From contig NZ_JACIEV010000002.1 of NCBI RefSeq assembly GCF_014197105.1, positions 425,291-489,290 on the forward strand: a stretch of DNA of 64,000 bases, in the 5' to 3' direction. Below, piece by piece: positions 47,357-55,801 of this stretch. The stretch's first letter is position 1. Each line of letters begins with the position of its first letter. Under the pieces are notes generated by a model, which ran no database searches, had not been told where the DNA came from, and saw only the letters and a list, made by a program, of their open reading frames with translations. This stretch comes from Sphingomonas jinjuensis (GTDB lineage: Bacteria > Pseudomonadota > Alphaproteobacteria > Sphingomonadales > Sphingomonadaceae). The position numbers and the translations under genes are program-made.

Positions 47357-48886
47357 ATGCGCCGCTATCCTGCCCTCGCCTCGCTCCTTCTTGGCGCCGC
47401 TGCCGCCTGCGGTTTCGCGCCGTGGCAGCTGTGGCCGCTGACGCTGGTCTGCCTCGCGGCGTGGATCTGGCTAGTCCATGATGCGGGCACGCTGCGACAG
47501 GCGCTGTGGCGGGGCTGGGCGTTTGGGGTCGGGCATTTCACGATCAACGACAACTGGTTCCAGCACGCCTTTGATTTTCAGGACAAGATGCCGCCGGTGC
47601 TGGGCTACATCGCCCCGCTGGCGCTGGCGCTGTACCTCGCGGTCTACCCGGCAATGGCCGCCGGCCTCGCGTGGCGGGTGGCGCGCGGCAGGGCGGTCGA
47701 CGCGCCCTTCCTGCTCGCCTTCGCCGCTGCCTGGATCGCCACCGAATGGCTCCGTGCGGTGATGTTCACCGGCTATGCCTGGGACCCTTTGGGCGTCGTC
47801 TGGGTGCCGGTGCAGCCGGTCGCGATGCTGACGAAGCTGATCGGCACCTATGCGTTGTCGGGCCTGACGATCCTGACGGCAGGCGCTCTGCTGCTGATCC
47901 CGCGCCGCCGCCGTGCCCTTGGCCTGCTGGCGATCGTGGCGCTGCTCGGGGCGCAGGCGCTCAGCTATCGCACGACCGCGCCCTCGCGTTCACCGGGCAC
48001 GCCGCTGCTGCGCGTCGTCCAACCCAACATCGGCAACGACCTGCGCAACGAGGACGCCGGCGAGCGCGCACTCGCGACGCTGATCCGCGCCAGCCGCCAC
48101 CCCGCCGGGGCGCCGCGGCTGGTGTTGTGGCCGGAGGGGCTGCTGCGCGATTTCCTCGAGGACGGCTATCCCGACTGGATCTATCGCGATCGGCCGTCGT
48201 CGTGGACACGGGCGCGGATCGCCGCGGCGTTGGCCCCGCGCGACATGCTGATGACGAGCGGCGACACGCTGACCTTCGATGCCAACGGCGACGTCACGAG
48301 CGCCGCCAATTCGGTGCTCGCGATCGATCCCGACAAGCGGATCGTCGGGCGCTACGACAAGGCGCATCTCGTCCCCTATGGCGAATATCTGCCGATGCCG
48401 GGGCTGCTTCGAATGCTTGGCCTCGCCAAGCTCGTGCCCGGCGACATGGACTTCACCCCCGGCCCCGGCCCGCGCACGCTGGGCATTCCCGGCTTCGGCG
48501 CGATCGGCGTCCAGGTCTGCTACGAGATCATCTTTTCGGGGCAGGTGACCGAGCCTGGCCGCCGGCCGCGGATGATCTTCAACCCCTCGAACGACGCCTG
48601 GTTCGGCAAATGGGGATCGCCTCAGTTCCTGGCGCAGGCGCGGATGCGCGCGATCGAGGAAGGGCTGCCCGTCGTCCGCGCCACCCCGACGGGGGTCAGC
48701 GCCGTCATCGCCGCCGACGGCGCGGTGATCGCGACCATCCCGCACGACACAGCCGGTGCGGTCGAGGTGCCCCTGCCCCCCGCCGCCGCGCCGACGCTGT
48801 TCGCACGGGTCGGCAACTGGATGGCGCTGCTGGTCGGCTTGCTCCTTGCGGGGGCAGCCATTGCGCTCCGCCGCCGGGATCGCTAG
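47357..48886 (+). CDS. lnt: Apolipoprotein N-acyltransferase
   Basis: 509 residues: about six N-terminal membrane helices and a periplasmic nitrilase-like domain. The triad is visible: Glu in LVLWPEGLLRDF, Lys in RYDKAHLVPYGEYLP and Cys in IGVQVCYEIIFSG. It adds the third acyl chain to lipoproteins in the inner membrane. A final hydrophobic helix (MALLVGLLLAGAAIAL) closes the protein. It lies before metK in the same direction. Confidence 0.94.
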   Translation: MRRYPALASLLLGAAAACGFAPWQLWPLTLVCLAAWIWLVHDAGTLRQALWRGWAFGVGHFTINDNWFQHAFDFQDKMPPVLGYIAPLALALYLAVYPAMAAGLAWRVARGRAVDAPFLLAFAAAWIATEWLRAVMFTGYAWDPLGVVWVPVQPVAMLTKLIGTYALSGLTILTAGALLLIPRRRRALGLLAIVALLGAQALSYRTTAPSRSPGTPLLRVVQPNIGNDLRNEDAGERALATLIRASRHPAGAPRLVLWPEGLLRDFLEDGYPDWIYRDRPSSWTRARIAAALAPRDMLMTSGDTLTFDANGDVTSAANSVLAIDPDKRIVGRYDKAHLVPYGEYLPMPGLLRMLGLAKLVPGDMDFTPGPGPRTLGIPGFGAIGVQVCYEIIFSGQVTEPGRRPRMIFNPSNDAWFGKWGSPQFLAQARMRAIEEGLPVVRATPTGVSAVIAADGAVIATIPHDTAGAVEVPLPPAAAPTLFARVGNWMALLVGLLLAGAAIALRRRDR

Positions 48887-48893
48887 GGCCCAC

Positions 48894-48913
48894 ATATAAG
48901 GAAAGCTTTATAT
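48894..48913 (+). promoter_or_regulatory. AT-rich palindrome upstream of metK
   Basis: ATATAAGG-AAAG-CTTTATAT is a near-perfect inverted repeat (7 of 8 pairs) in an otherwise GC-rich leader, 68 bp before the metK start. The form resembles operators of ArsR-type regulators such as SahR that control the SAM cycle. That link is inferred and depends on such a regulator being present in the genome. Confidence 0.5.
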
Positions 48914-48980
48914 CTCCCTCCGGGGCGATGGCGGCATGGCAACGGCTGCGCTTTCCTCATCTTGTCTCAAAGGGATACCC

Positions 48981-50186
48981 ATGCGTTCCAGCTTCATCTT
49001 CACCTCCGAATCCGTGTCCGAAGGCCACCCCGACAAGGTCGCCGACCAGATCAGCGACTCGATCGTCGACCTGTTCCTGTCCAAGGACCCCGAAGCGCGC
49101 GTCGCCTGCGAAACGCTGACGACCACGCAGCTCGTCGTCCTCGCCGGTGAGATCCGCGGCAAGGGGATCATGGATGCCGACGGCAACTGGGCCGAGGGCG
49201 TGAAGGACGAGATCGAGAAGACCGTCCGCGAGACGGTGAAGCGCATCGGCTACGAGCAATCGGGCTTCCATTGGGAAAGCTTCCGCTTCGAGAACAACCT
49301 GCACCCGCAGTCGGCGCATATCGCGATGGGCGTCGACGAGAGCGGCAACAAGGACGAAGGCGCCGGCGACCAGGGCATCATGTTCGGCTATGCGACCGAC
49401 GAGACGCCCGGCTTCATGCCCGCGACGCTCTATTACAGCCACAAGATCCTCGAGAAGATGGCGGCCGACCGCCACTCGGGCGCGGCGCCGTTCCTGGAGC
49501 CCGACGCCAAGAGCCAGGTCACGCTGCAGTACGACAATGGCGTGCCGGTGAAGGCGACCGCGCTGGTCGTGTCGACCCAGCATTCGGCCGAGCTGTCGAA
49601 CGAGGCGGGCCAGCAGAAGCTGCGCGATTACGTCAAGGGCGTGTTCGCCGACATCCTGCCCGTTGGCTGGCTGCCGGCCGAGGACAAGATCTACGTCAAC
49701 CCGACCGGGTTGTTCGAGATCGGTGGCCCCGACGGCGACGCCGGCGTCACCGGCCGCAAGATCATCGTCGACACCTACGGGGGCGCAGCCCCCCACGGCG
49801 GCGGCGCGTTCAGCGGCAAGGATCCGACCAAGGTCGATCGTTCGGCCGCCTATGTCGCGCGCTATCTCGCCAAGAACGTCGTCGCGGCCGGCCTCGCGAA
49901 GCGCTGCACGATCCAGCTGTCCTATGCGATCGGCATCGCCGAGCCGTTGAGCGTCTATGTCGACCTGCACGGCACCGGCACCGTCGAGGAAGCGAAGCTG
50001 GAAGCGGCGCTGCCCAAGCTCGTCCGCCTGACGCCGAAGGGCATCCGCGAGCATCTGAAGCTCAACGCGCCAATCTATTCGAAGACCGCCGCCTATGGTC
50101 ACTTCGGCCGCGACGCCGAGGGCGATCACTTCACCTGGGAGCGCACCGACCTGGTCGAGCCGCTGAAAGCCGCCGTCGCCGCGTAA
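48981..50186 (+). CDS. metK: S-adenosylmethionine synthetase
   Basis: 401 residues. It makes SAM from methionine and ATP. Marks are [36 protein letters not shown], and the phosphate loop [21 protein letters not shown] written here in part (GGGAFSGKD). The ATG at 48981 follows AAGGG; an earlier in-frame ATG at 48936 would add residues not seen in the family. A palindrome lies in the leader and a terminator behind the gene. Confidence 0.95.
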   Translation: MRSSFIFTSESVSEGHPDKVADQISDSIVDLFLSKDPEARVACETLTTTQLVVLAGEIRGKGIMDADGNWAEGVKDEIEKTVRETVKRIGYEQSGFHWESFRFENNLHPQSAHIAMGVDESGNKDEGAGDQGIMFGYATDETPGFMPATLYYSHKILEKMAADRHSGAAPFLEPDAKSQVTLQYDNGVPVKATALVVSTQHSAELSNEAGQQKLRDYVKGVFADILPVGWLPAEDKIYVNPTGLFEIGGPDGDAGVTGRKIIVDTYGGAAPHGGGAFSGKDPTKVDRSAAYVARYLAKNVVAAGLAKRCTIQLSYAIGIAEPLSVYVDLHGTGTVEEAKLEAALPKLVRLTPKGIREHLKLNAPIYSKTAAYGHFGRDAEGDHFTWERTDLVEPLKAAVAA

Positions 50187-50211
50187 GCGCGGGCGATCGC
50201 CGAACCGAATG

Positions 50212-50243
50212 GGGCTTCCCTGCCGACGCGGGGAGGCCCTTTT
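50212..50243 (+). terminator. Rho-independent terminator of metK
   Basis: GGGCTTCCC pairs with GGGAGGCCC (one G-T pair) around a loop of about ten bases, followed by TTTT. It lies 26 bp behind the metK stop. Confidence 0.75.
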
Positions 50244-50247
50244 CGTA

Positions 50248-50357
50248 TCTGCTTCCCTCCCTTGCAGGGAGGGGCTGGGGGTGGGTGGCCGACGCGAGCG
50301 GTTTTCCTCTGCGAGGCTCAGGACCCACCCCCGACCCCTCCCTCGCAGGGAGGGGAG
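50248..50357. repeat. CCCTCCCT/AGGGAGGG hairpin repeats
   Basis: CCCTCCCTTGCAGGGAGGGG and, inverted 70 bp later, CCCCTCCCTCGCAGGGAGGG, with GGGGGTGGG / CCCACCCCC words between them. Same family as the repeats at 47196-47345; the two copies here form one large palindrome. Confidence 0.8.
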
Positions 50358-50361
50358 TAGC

Positions 50362-50970
50362 TCAGCGCTTGATCTTGTCCGCAGCCGCTCGCCACACGGT
50401 ATCGACCGCCCACGCCGATACCCAACCGATCACCGCCCCCGCCGCCACATCGCTGAGATAGTGCTTGCCCCGATGCGGCTGGACCAGCCCGACCCCCGCC
50501 GCGACCAGCCGCGCCGGCAACGCCGCGCCCGGAAGCTCGGCCGCGATTGCCTCCGCCACCGCGACCGCGCCCGCGGTATGACCCGACGGGAACGAGTTCA
50601 GCGACGGGTCGTCGGCGCCGTCGCCCTTCTCCAGCCGATAGCCTTCCATCACCGCGCGCGCCGGCCGCGTCCGGTCGATCGCGTTCTTCAACACCGTCTT
50701 GGCAGCGGTAGCGAGCAGGTGGCTCGCCAGCATCCTTGCCCCTGCCCGCGCCAGCGCGCCGTGCCGCAAGACCAGTCCGCCTCCGAATGTCGCGATCGAC
50801 AAGGCGATCAGCGGCGGCTGGTCCGCCAGATCGCTCGCCTTCCCTGCAAGGCGCAGGGCAAGGCCATCCTCATGCTCCGTGGCGCGGTGAGCGTGCCGCC
50901 GATCGGCCCGGGCGGCGCGCTTCGCCAGCGTCTTTGCCTCAGTCTTCAACGTCGCTCCTGACCTGGGCAT
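50362..50970 (-). CDS. PAP2-superfamily phosphatase
   Basis: 202 residues. The three-part PAP2 signature is present: KNAIDRTRPAR, SFPSGHTAG and HRGKHYLSD. Several hydrophobic helices make it a membrane enzyme, probably acting on lipid phosphates. A long charged N-terminal region precedes them. The ATG at 50970 overlaps the upstream channel gene by 32 bp; a TTG at 50949 with CAGGAG five bases upstream is a serious alternative. Confidence 0.88.
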   Translation of the reverse strand: MPRSGATLKTEAKTLAKRAARADRRHAHRATEHEDGLALRLAGKASDLADQPPLIALSIATFGGGLVLRHGALARAGARMLASHLLATAAKTVLKNAIDRTRPARAVMEGYRLEKGDGADDPSLNSFPSGHTAGAVAVAEAIAAELPGAALPARLVAAGVGLVQPHRGKHYLSDVAAGAVIGWVSAWAVDTVWRAAADKIKR

Positions 50971-51742
50971 GCGCCAGCAGCGCGAAAATGCCGGCGCCGC
51001 CGACGAGATTGCCGAACACCGCCGGCAGCAGCAGCGACGTGATCATCGACCACAGCCCGACGTCGCCCGCGAAGAGCAGCAGCCATGCCTCGTTCGACCC
51101 CACCACCGAATGGCTGAAGCCGGCGGCGGCGACGAGATAGGTCACCACGCCGATGACCCAGAAGCTCTGCTCGCGCGCGTTGGGCAACGACCAGGCGATG
51201 ATCGCGATCATGAAGCCCGCCGGGATCGCATTGACGAAGGTGTCGAGCGGGCCCAGTTCGGTGATCTTGAGCGAGATCTCGTGCGCCGCGGCGCCGATCG
51301 CCGCGTCACCGACCCAGCCATAGGCAAGCGCAGCGCCGGTGATGGCCGTCCCGACCAGGTTGGCGCCCAGCACGATGCCCCATAGCCGCAGCGTCCTGAC
51401 GAAGGCCGGAAACGATGGCCGCGTTGCGAGCGGCAACATCGCGGTGATCGTGCTCTCCGTGAAAAGCTGCATCCGCCCGAGGATGACGACCAGAAATCCG
51501 AAGGGATAACCGAGTGCCACCAGCAGTGGGCGCCACTGCGTGTCGGGCAGATGCGAATGGATGACCGCCTCCGCGACCAGCGAGCTGGTGATCGCCAGCC
51601 CCGCCGCAAGCCCCGACCAGAACAGCGCCTTGAACGGGCGCTCGAGCTCTTCCTCGCCCTCTTCGCGCACGGTGCGATGCAGATCGACGGGTCGCGCCGC
51701 TTTCAGGTCGTCGTCTTCGTCGCGGCTGTCGGGCTCGGTCAT
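50939..51742 (-). CDS. Formate/nitrite transporter (FNT) family channel
   Basis: 267 residues: an acidic cytoplasmic N-terminus, then six membrane helices. Family marks are FWSGLAAGLAITSSLVAEAV, LGYPFGFLVVILGRMQLFTE, LWGIVLGANLVGTAI and the FSHSVVGS segment in the fifth helix. FNT channels pass formate, nitrite or hydrosulfide; this acidic-N-terminus subgroup is of unknown substrate. It overlaps the PAP2 gene. Confidence 0.9.
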   Translation of the reverse strand: MTEPDSRDEDDDLKAARPVDLHRTVREEGEEELERPFKALFWSGLAAGLAITSSLVAEAVIHSHLPDTQWRPLLVALGYPFGFLVVILGRMQLFTESTITAMLPLATRPSFPAFVRTLRLWGIVLGANLVGTAITGAALAYGWVGDAAIGAAAHEISLKITELGPLDTFVNAIPAGFMIAIIAWSLPNAREQSFWVIGVVTYLVAAAGFSHSVVGSNEAWLLLFAGDVGLWSMITSLLLPAVFGNLVGGAGIFALLAHAQVRSDVED

Positions 51743-51806
51743 GTCGGATCGGTAACGATCCGTCTGCGGCTTTGCTCCTTGGGACGGCCGGGCTATGCGG
51801 CGGCGG

Positions 51807-52487
51807 ATGAACGATCCGCTCTCGATCCGTCGCCTCTATGGCCGCCGCCAGGGACATAAGCTGCGCGCCGGCCAGGCCGCGCTCGTCGAGGAGCTGCTGC
51901 CACGGATCAGCGTGCCGGAGGACGGACCGCTCACCGCCGAGCGGCTGTTCGACAGCGATCGCCCGTTACAGCTGGAGATCGGCTTCGGCGCGGGCGAGCA
52001 TCTGGCAGGCCAGGCCGCGGCGAATCCCGACACCGGCTTCATCGGCTGCGAGCCGTTCCTGAACGGCGTCGTCGGCGCGCTGGGCCATGTCCGCGACCAA
52101 GGCCTCGACAATGTCCGCCTGCACATGGGCGACGCGCTCGACGTCGTCGAGCGATTGCCCGACGCCAGCCTCGACCGCGTCTACCTGCTCCACCCCGATC
52201 CCTGGCCAAAGGCGCGCCATGCCAAGCGCCGGATGGTCAACGACGGGCCGCTCGACCTGATCGCCGCCAAGCTGAAGCCCGGCGCGGAATTTCGCCTGGG
52301 CACCGACGATCCGACCTATTGCGCGCATGCGATGATGGTGATGAACCACCGCCGCGACTTTGCATGGACCGCGGCGACGCCGGCCGATTTCCTGACCCGC
52401 CCCGACGATTGGCCGGAGACGCGCTACGAGCGCAAGGCGCGCCGGCAGGGCCATGAGGTCTGGTATTTCAGGTACGTTCGACGCTAG
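51807..52487 (+). CDS. trmB: tRNA (guanine-N7-)-methyltransferase
   Basis: About 226 residues. TrmB makes m7G46 in tRNA. Marks are RLYGRRQGHKLRAGQ, LEIGFGAGEHLAGQAAANPD (SAM site), GCEPFLNGV and the hallmark LHPDPWPKARHAKRRMV. The ATG at 51807 (MNDPLSIRRLYGR) fits the family; an in-frame ATG at 51795 is possible. The accessory element with its integrase begins directly behind the gene, so the 3' end is a candidate insertion site. Confidence 0.94.
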   Translation: MNDPLSIRRLYGRRQGHKLRAGQAALVEELLPRISVPEDGPLTAERLFDSDRPLQLEIGFGAGEHLAGQAAANPDTGFIGCEPFLNGVVGALGHVRDQGLDNVRLHMGDALDVVERLPDASLDRVYLLHPDPWPKARHAKRRMVNDGPLDLIAAKLKPGAEFRLGTDDPTYCAHAMMVMNHRRDFAWTAATPADFLTRPDDWPETRYERKARRQGHEVWYFRYVRR

Positions 52488-52526
52488 CCTGCGCCTTTCA
52501 CGATCCGTTCCGCTCCCGCTCTCGGC

Positions 52527-52591
52527 AACGATGTTCCCGCCGTTGCCTTGATGTTCCTCCTGCATCCCGCTAAGGTGATTGTCAGGTGATT
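52527..52591 (+). promoter_or_regulatory. Phased direct repeats before the integrase gene
   Basis: GATGTTCC occurs at 52530-52537 and 52550-52557, exactly 20 bp apart. AGGTGATT occurs at 52573-52580 and 52584-52591, exactly 11 bp apart. Helically phased repeats next to an integrase gene are typical of arm-type integrase sites or excisionase/repressor sites. Function inferred. Confidence 0.5.
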
Positions 52592-52605
52592 ACTCGGGGG
52601 CTGCG

Positions 52606-53841
52606 ATGGCGGTCGGGAATATCAGCAAGCGGTCGGTTGAGGCGCTCAGGCCGGGAAGCGCTGTCGCGATACTGTGGGATGACGACGTCAAGGGGTTCGG
52701 TGTGAAGATCACGCCGAGCGGCGCCCTCACCTACCTTTATCAATTCCGCATGGGCGGGCGCGAAGCGAAGACACAGCGATACACCATCGGGACGCATGGA
52801 AAGCTGACGCCTGCGAACGCCCGTTTGGAAGCGAAGCGCCTGGCTGTCTTGGTGGCTCAAGGTATTAACCCAGCCGACGAGGACGCCAAGCGTCGTCGCG
52901 ACACTGTGGACCTTGCTTTCAAAGCGTACTCCGAGCGCTTCCAAAAGGCGTGCGAGGGCGAGGGCTGGCGCAAGCTGGTTGAGCGATCGTTGCGGCTCCA
53001 CGTATGGCCAGTGATTGCCAAGAAGCCGCTACCGGCAATCACACGGAGCGACGTCGTTGCGGTATTCGACGCCATGCCAGCTCAGCAACGGGCGGGCCGG
53101 CGCAACGTTTTTGCTATCCTTCGCCGCCTTTTCCGGTGGGCAATCAGTCGTGGCGACATCGAACGGTCCCCTATGGAGGGTATGGAAACGCCCCCTCCAG
53201 TGAAAGCGCGTGACCGCGTATTGTCGGACGCAGAGCTGTGGCGGATATGGGAGGCTGCGCCCGGATGTCACCGCGCATTTGGGTCGATCGTCCGTCTGCT
53301 CATGGTCACAGGGCAGCGCAGGGAAGAAGTGACCGGTCTGAATTGGGCGGAGTTGAACCGCGATGAGCGAGCTTGGAAGCTCCCTGGCGAGCGGACGAAA
53401 AACGGAGAGCCGCACTTTGTGCCTTTGAACGCGCTAGCCGTTGCGGAATTGGATCGGGTCGCAAAAGGCGAGCAATGGCCAAAGCGCGGGTCTGTCTTCA
53501 TAACCTCATCAGGCGGCGCATTTACCGCTCATAGCAGGGGTAAGGCCAAGCTCGACAAACTGGTCGCAGCCGCTGGCGCTCCAGCTGCCGAATGGCGACT
53601 ACATGATTTGAGGCGCAGCCTGGCTACGGGGATGCAGCGCTTGGGCGTAAGGTTCGAGGTCACGGAGGCGATCTTGAACCATCTCTCCGGCTCTCGCGCC
53701 GGGGTTGCCGGGGTGTACCAGCGTCACCACTGGAGCGATGAGAAGCGCTTGGCGCTCGATGCATGGGCTTCTCACCTCTCAGCGGTCTTCGCTGGCACCG
53801 ACGAAACTAACGTGATCCCGCTCGCCGCTCGGCGGGCGTGA
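52606..53841 (+). CDS. Tyrosine recombinase/integrase of the accessory element
   Basis: About 411 residues. The N-terminal arm-binding domain is of the DUF4102 type (ISKRSVEALRPG, WDDDVKGFGVKITPSGALTY), followed by a SAM-like core domain and the catalytic domain. Catalytic residues are visible: Arg in MVTGQRREEV, His-x-x-Arg in RLHDLRRSLA and Tyr in AGVYQRHHWSDE. GGGGG precedes the ATG at 52606. The gene lies 118 bp behind trmB and points into the element. The lower GC content and different codon use from here on support horizontal origin. Confidence 0.93.
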   Translation: MAVGNISKRSVEALRPGSAVAILWDDDVKGFGVKITPSGALTYLYQFRMGGREAKTQRYTIGTHGKLTPANARLEAKRLAVLVAQGINPADEDAKRRRDTVDLAFKAYSERFQKACEGEGWRKLVERSLRLHVWPVIAKKPLPAITRSDVVAVFDAMPAQQRAGRRNVFAILRRLFRWAISRGDIERSPMEGMETPPPVKARDRVLSDAELWRIWEAAPGCHRAFGSIVRLLMVTGQRREEVTGLNWAELNRDERAWKLPGERTKNGEPHFVPLNALAVAELDRVAKGEQWPKRGSVFITSSGGAFTAHSRGKAKLDKLVAAAGAPAAEWRLHDLRRSLATGMQRLGVRFEVTEAILNHLSGSRAGVAGVYQRHHWSDEKRLALDAWASHLSAVFAGTDETNVIPLAARRA

Positions 53842-53845
53842 TGCT

Positions 53846-53899
53846 GGGGTGGCTAGGGTAGCTCCCGAACGGCTGGTTATCCGCCCAGCCTGCCACCCC
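53846..53899. repeat. Nested inverted repeats behind the integrase gene
   Basis: Outer arms GGGGTGGC (53846-53853) and GCCACCCC (53892-53899) enclose inner arms GGCTGG and CCAGCC with an eight-base loop. It could be an integrase-gene terminator or a recombination-related structure. Confidence 0.5.
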
Positions 53900-53904
53900 T
53901 TCCA

Positions 53905-54285
53905 ATGCTGGCGGAGGCGCTGGGAGGCGCTGTCGAGGTGGCTTATGATGTCTATGACTACCAGAGGATGCTTGATGGCATCATGGAGTCCATCGAGGGG
54001 CTCGCTGCCGCCAAAGGCCGTAGGTGGAGGCCACGCGGCAGGCCGGCTACACAACCTCACGTTCTGTGGATTTTCCGCGACCGACTAATTGCCGGCCAAA
54101 CAAAACAGCACTGGATGAGCGAGCGGCGCCAGATAGAGAAGGCATGGTCCTCGGCAAACCCGCCGTCTGATCGCACCATCAAAAGGGCAATCAGCCACCA
54201 CTACAAGCGCCTTGTATGGAAGGATGGCAAGGTAACCGAGGCGTCGGCCGCAGCCGTATTGCGCGAGATACTAGGACAAAAATGA
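53905..54285 (+). CDS. Unknown protein of the accessory element
   Basis: 126 residues, basic, without membrane segments or a signal peptide. The C-terminal half (SDRTIKRAISHHYKRLVW) looks like a helical DNA-binding region, but no family was recognised. It lies 64 bp behind the integrase gene. No strong ribosome binding site precedes the ATG at 53905, so the start is uncertain. Confidence 0.55.
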   Translation: MLAEALGGAVEVAYDVYDYQRMLDGIMESIEGLAAAKGRRWRPRGRPATQPHVLWIFRDRLIAGQTKQHWMSERRQIEKAWSSANPPSDRTIKRAISHHYKRLVWKDGKVTEASAAAVLREILGQK

Positions 54286-54385
54286 CAGAATAGAATTGGC
54301 ATTTTTGTCCATCTGCTCAACGTCCTGCCTCTGCCCCACACAACCCCCGTCACCACGCTCAATCCCGAGCGACGACGGAGGTAAC

Positions 54386-54583
54386 ATGCAAGACCTTCTG
54401 ACCGAACAGGACGCCGCCCCGCGCTGTGGCGTTTCACCGAAGACGTTAGCGAATTGGCGCGTCCTTGGCCGTGGCCCCCGTTTCATTAAGGCCGGTCGCC
54501 GGATCGCCTATGATCCCGCTGATATCGAGGCATGGAAAGCTGATCGTCGCGTCAGCTCGACCTCGCAGATGGTGGACGCGTGA
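54386..54583 (+). CDS. AlpA/HTH_17-type DNA-binding protein (excisionase-like)
   Basis: 65 residues. The sequence LLTEQDAAPRCGVSPKTLAN with RVLGRGPRFIKAGRRIAYD and DIEAWKADRR is the standard winged helix of small AlpA/excisionase-like proteins. In satellites and integrative elements such proteins activate the integrase or replication genes. GGAGG stands four bases before the ATG at 54386. It is the first gene of a compact operon extending to about 58.8 kb. Confidence 0.85.
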   Translation: MQDLLTEQDAAPRCGVSPKTLANWRVLGRGPRFIKAGRRIAYDPADIEAWKADRRVSSTSQMVDA

Positions 54584-54589
54584 TCCGCC

Positions 54590-54817
54590 ATGGCATCAGC
54601 AGCAACGGCGGCGGCCGGTAATACGCGAAAGGCCCGCACTGTTAGCGCAGTGCGAGCCTCCACGAATTACTTCAACAACAGCACCACGGTAGATACATCC
54701 TCTCTCCTCCGACTGCAACGCCTCTCGACGCTGGGCTTTGCCCCGCTCCGGGCCGCGCTGCTGGCGGATATGATCTGGTCTGACGGCGGTAACCGCCAGC
54801 TTGGGGGAGCGCTGTGA
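54590..54817 (+). CDS. Small unknown protein
   Basis: 75 residues, six bases behind the AlpA-like gene and overlapping the next start by one base (TGATG). It has no recognisable motif; the middle is Ser/Thr/Asn-rich (FNNSTTVDTSS) and the rest helical. Support comes mainly from its close fit between its neighbours. Confidence 0.5.
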   Translation: MASAATAAAGNTRKARTVSAVRASTNYFNNSTTVDTSSLLRLQRLSTLGFAPLRAALLADMIWSDGGNRQLGGAL

Positions 54818-55014
54818 TGCCCCCCATGGAACGCACCATAACCCTCCGGCGGGCGGGCATCGGCTATGCCGTCACCGTCACTCCGCCCCTCCCTGGCTTC
54901 GACTTCGATCTTGAAGACGAGCGGGAGTTGTTCGTTCGCGGATACGTCCGATCGCTTAGCCGTCACCACGGCTGGGCCGTCCGTGACGAGACGGCGGAGG
55001 GCGGCAATGACTGA
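54817..55014 (+). CDS. Small unknown protein
   Basis: 65 residues with the plausible globular pattern ERTITLRRAGIGYAVTVTPP and a conserved-looking DFDLEDERELFVRGYVRSLS helix. It overlaps genes on both sides (TGATG before, ATGACTGA after). Such overlaps are typical of phage-like operons. No family known. Confidence 0.6.
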   Translation: MPPMERTITLRRAGIGYAVTVTPPLPGFDFDLEDERELFVRGYVRSLSRHHGWAVRDETAEGGND

Positions 55015-55219
55015 TCCCTTCACCTCGTCTCGCGACGCGGCCCGCGCGATCTTGGCGCATCCCGCCCCGAACCTCACGCGGCGCTCTGGTCAGTTCGTGG
55101 GCGGGCTCGCCTACGACCGTGACGACGAGCCGCTGACCGAAAAGCAACTCCGCTGGCTGGTCGACCTGCTGAAGAAGCACGACCTTCCCGCGCTGGCCGA
55201 TGGAGGCCCGCATGAGTGA
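55007..55219 (+). CDS. Small unknown protein
   Basis: 70 residues. The second half (DDEPLTEKQLRWLVDLLKKH) is a charged amphipathic helix pair that resembles small helical domains found in phage replication regions. It overlaps both neighbours by eight bases (ATGACTGA, ATGAGTGA). Confidence 0.6.
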   Translation: MTDPFTSSRDAARAILAHPAPNLTRRSGQFVGGLAYDRDDEPLTEKQLRWLVDLLKKHDLPALADGGPHE

Positions 55220-55553
55220 ACAGTACAAGACCTATCCCGATCTGCCTGGCTACAAGGGCGAGGCTGAGACGGGGCGCGAAGCTGCTGCGGCCATTGCGCC
55301 GCGCATGGGCCGTCTACAGCGCATGGTCCATCAGATGGTCACTGAGCGTGGCGCCCAAGGACTGACGCCCGAAGAGGCTTGCGACATGTCGGGGGAAACT
55401 CGCGTGTCGCTACAGCCTCGCTTTTCCGAGCTGAAGGCCAAAGGCGTGATCGTGGACAGCGGCATGCGGCGATCTAACCCGTCGAGCTGGAAGCGCGCGG
55501 TAGTGTGGGTACTGCCTTGCTACCGGCCTGAGCCGGCGGGAGGTGAGGCATGA
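55212..55553 (+). CDS. Possible winged-helix protein
   Basis: 113 residues. RMGRLQRMVHQMVTERGAQG, LTPEEACDMSGETRVSLQPR and FSELKAKGVIVDSGMRR together look like a winged helix with a recognition helix around residues 62-75. GGAGG precedes the ATG at 55212. It may regulate or initiate replication of the element; the function is inferred. It overlaps the next gene by four bases. Confidence 0.65.
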   Translation: MSEQYKTYPDLPGYKGEAETGREAAAAIAPRMGRLQRMVHQMVTERGAQGLTPEEACDMSGETRVSLQPRFSELKAKGVIVDSGMRRSNPSSWKRAVVWVLPCYRPEPAGGEA

Positions 55554-55801
55554 CGGCTCAGGTTATCCCCTTCCCCCGGCGGGGTGGTGTCTCTCGGGGC
55601 ACCATCCACATCGGCCAGACCGAAGATGGTGACTGGCAAATCGCCCATGAAAGCGCCTCAGGGAATAGCTGGGGCAATTTCTCCGAGCCGTTCGAGCATG
55701 TGTGGGAAGCCATTGCCGCGGCCCGCACGCTCAACCGCGAAACCTACGGCAATGAGTGCGACCTTGCGCTTTGCGCCGAAGCCGAAGCGGAGATGTTCTG
55801 A
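55550..55801 (+). CDS. Small unknown protein
   Basis: 83 residues: VIPFPRRGG at the start, then GTIHIGQTEDGDWQIAHESA and a helical acidic end (ALCAEAEAEMF). The pattern indicates a small folded alpha/beta protein. ATGA overlap before, and TGATG overlap with the primase gene behind. Confidence 0.6.
   Translation: MTAQVIPFPRRGGVSRGTIHIGQTEDGDWQIAHESASGNSWGNFSEPFEHVWEAIAAARTLNRETYGNECDLALCAEAEAEMF

Noticed and set aside
48914..48980. SAM or SAH riboswitch in the metK leader
   Set aside because: A short GC-rich stem can be drawn, but none of the conserved aptamer elements I know could be matched; a covariance search would decide.
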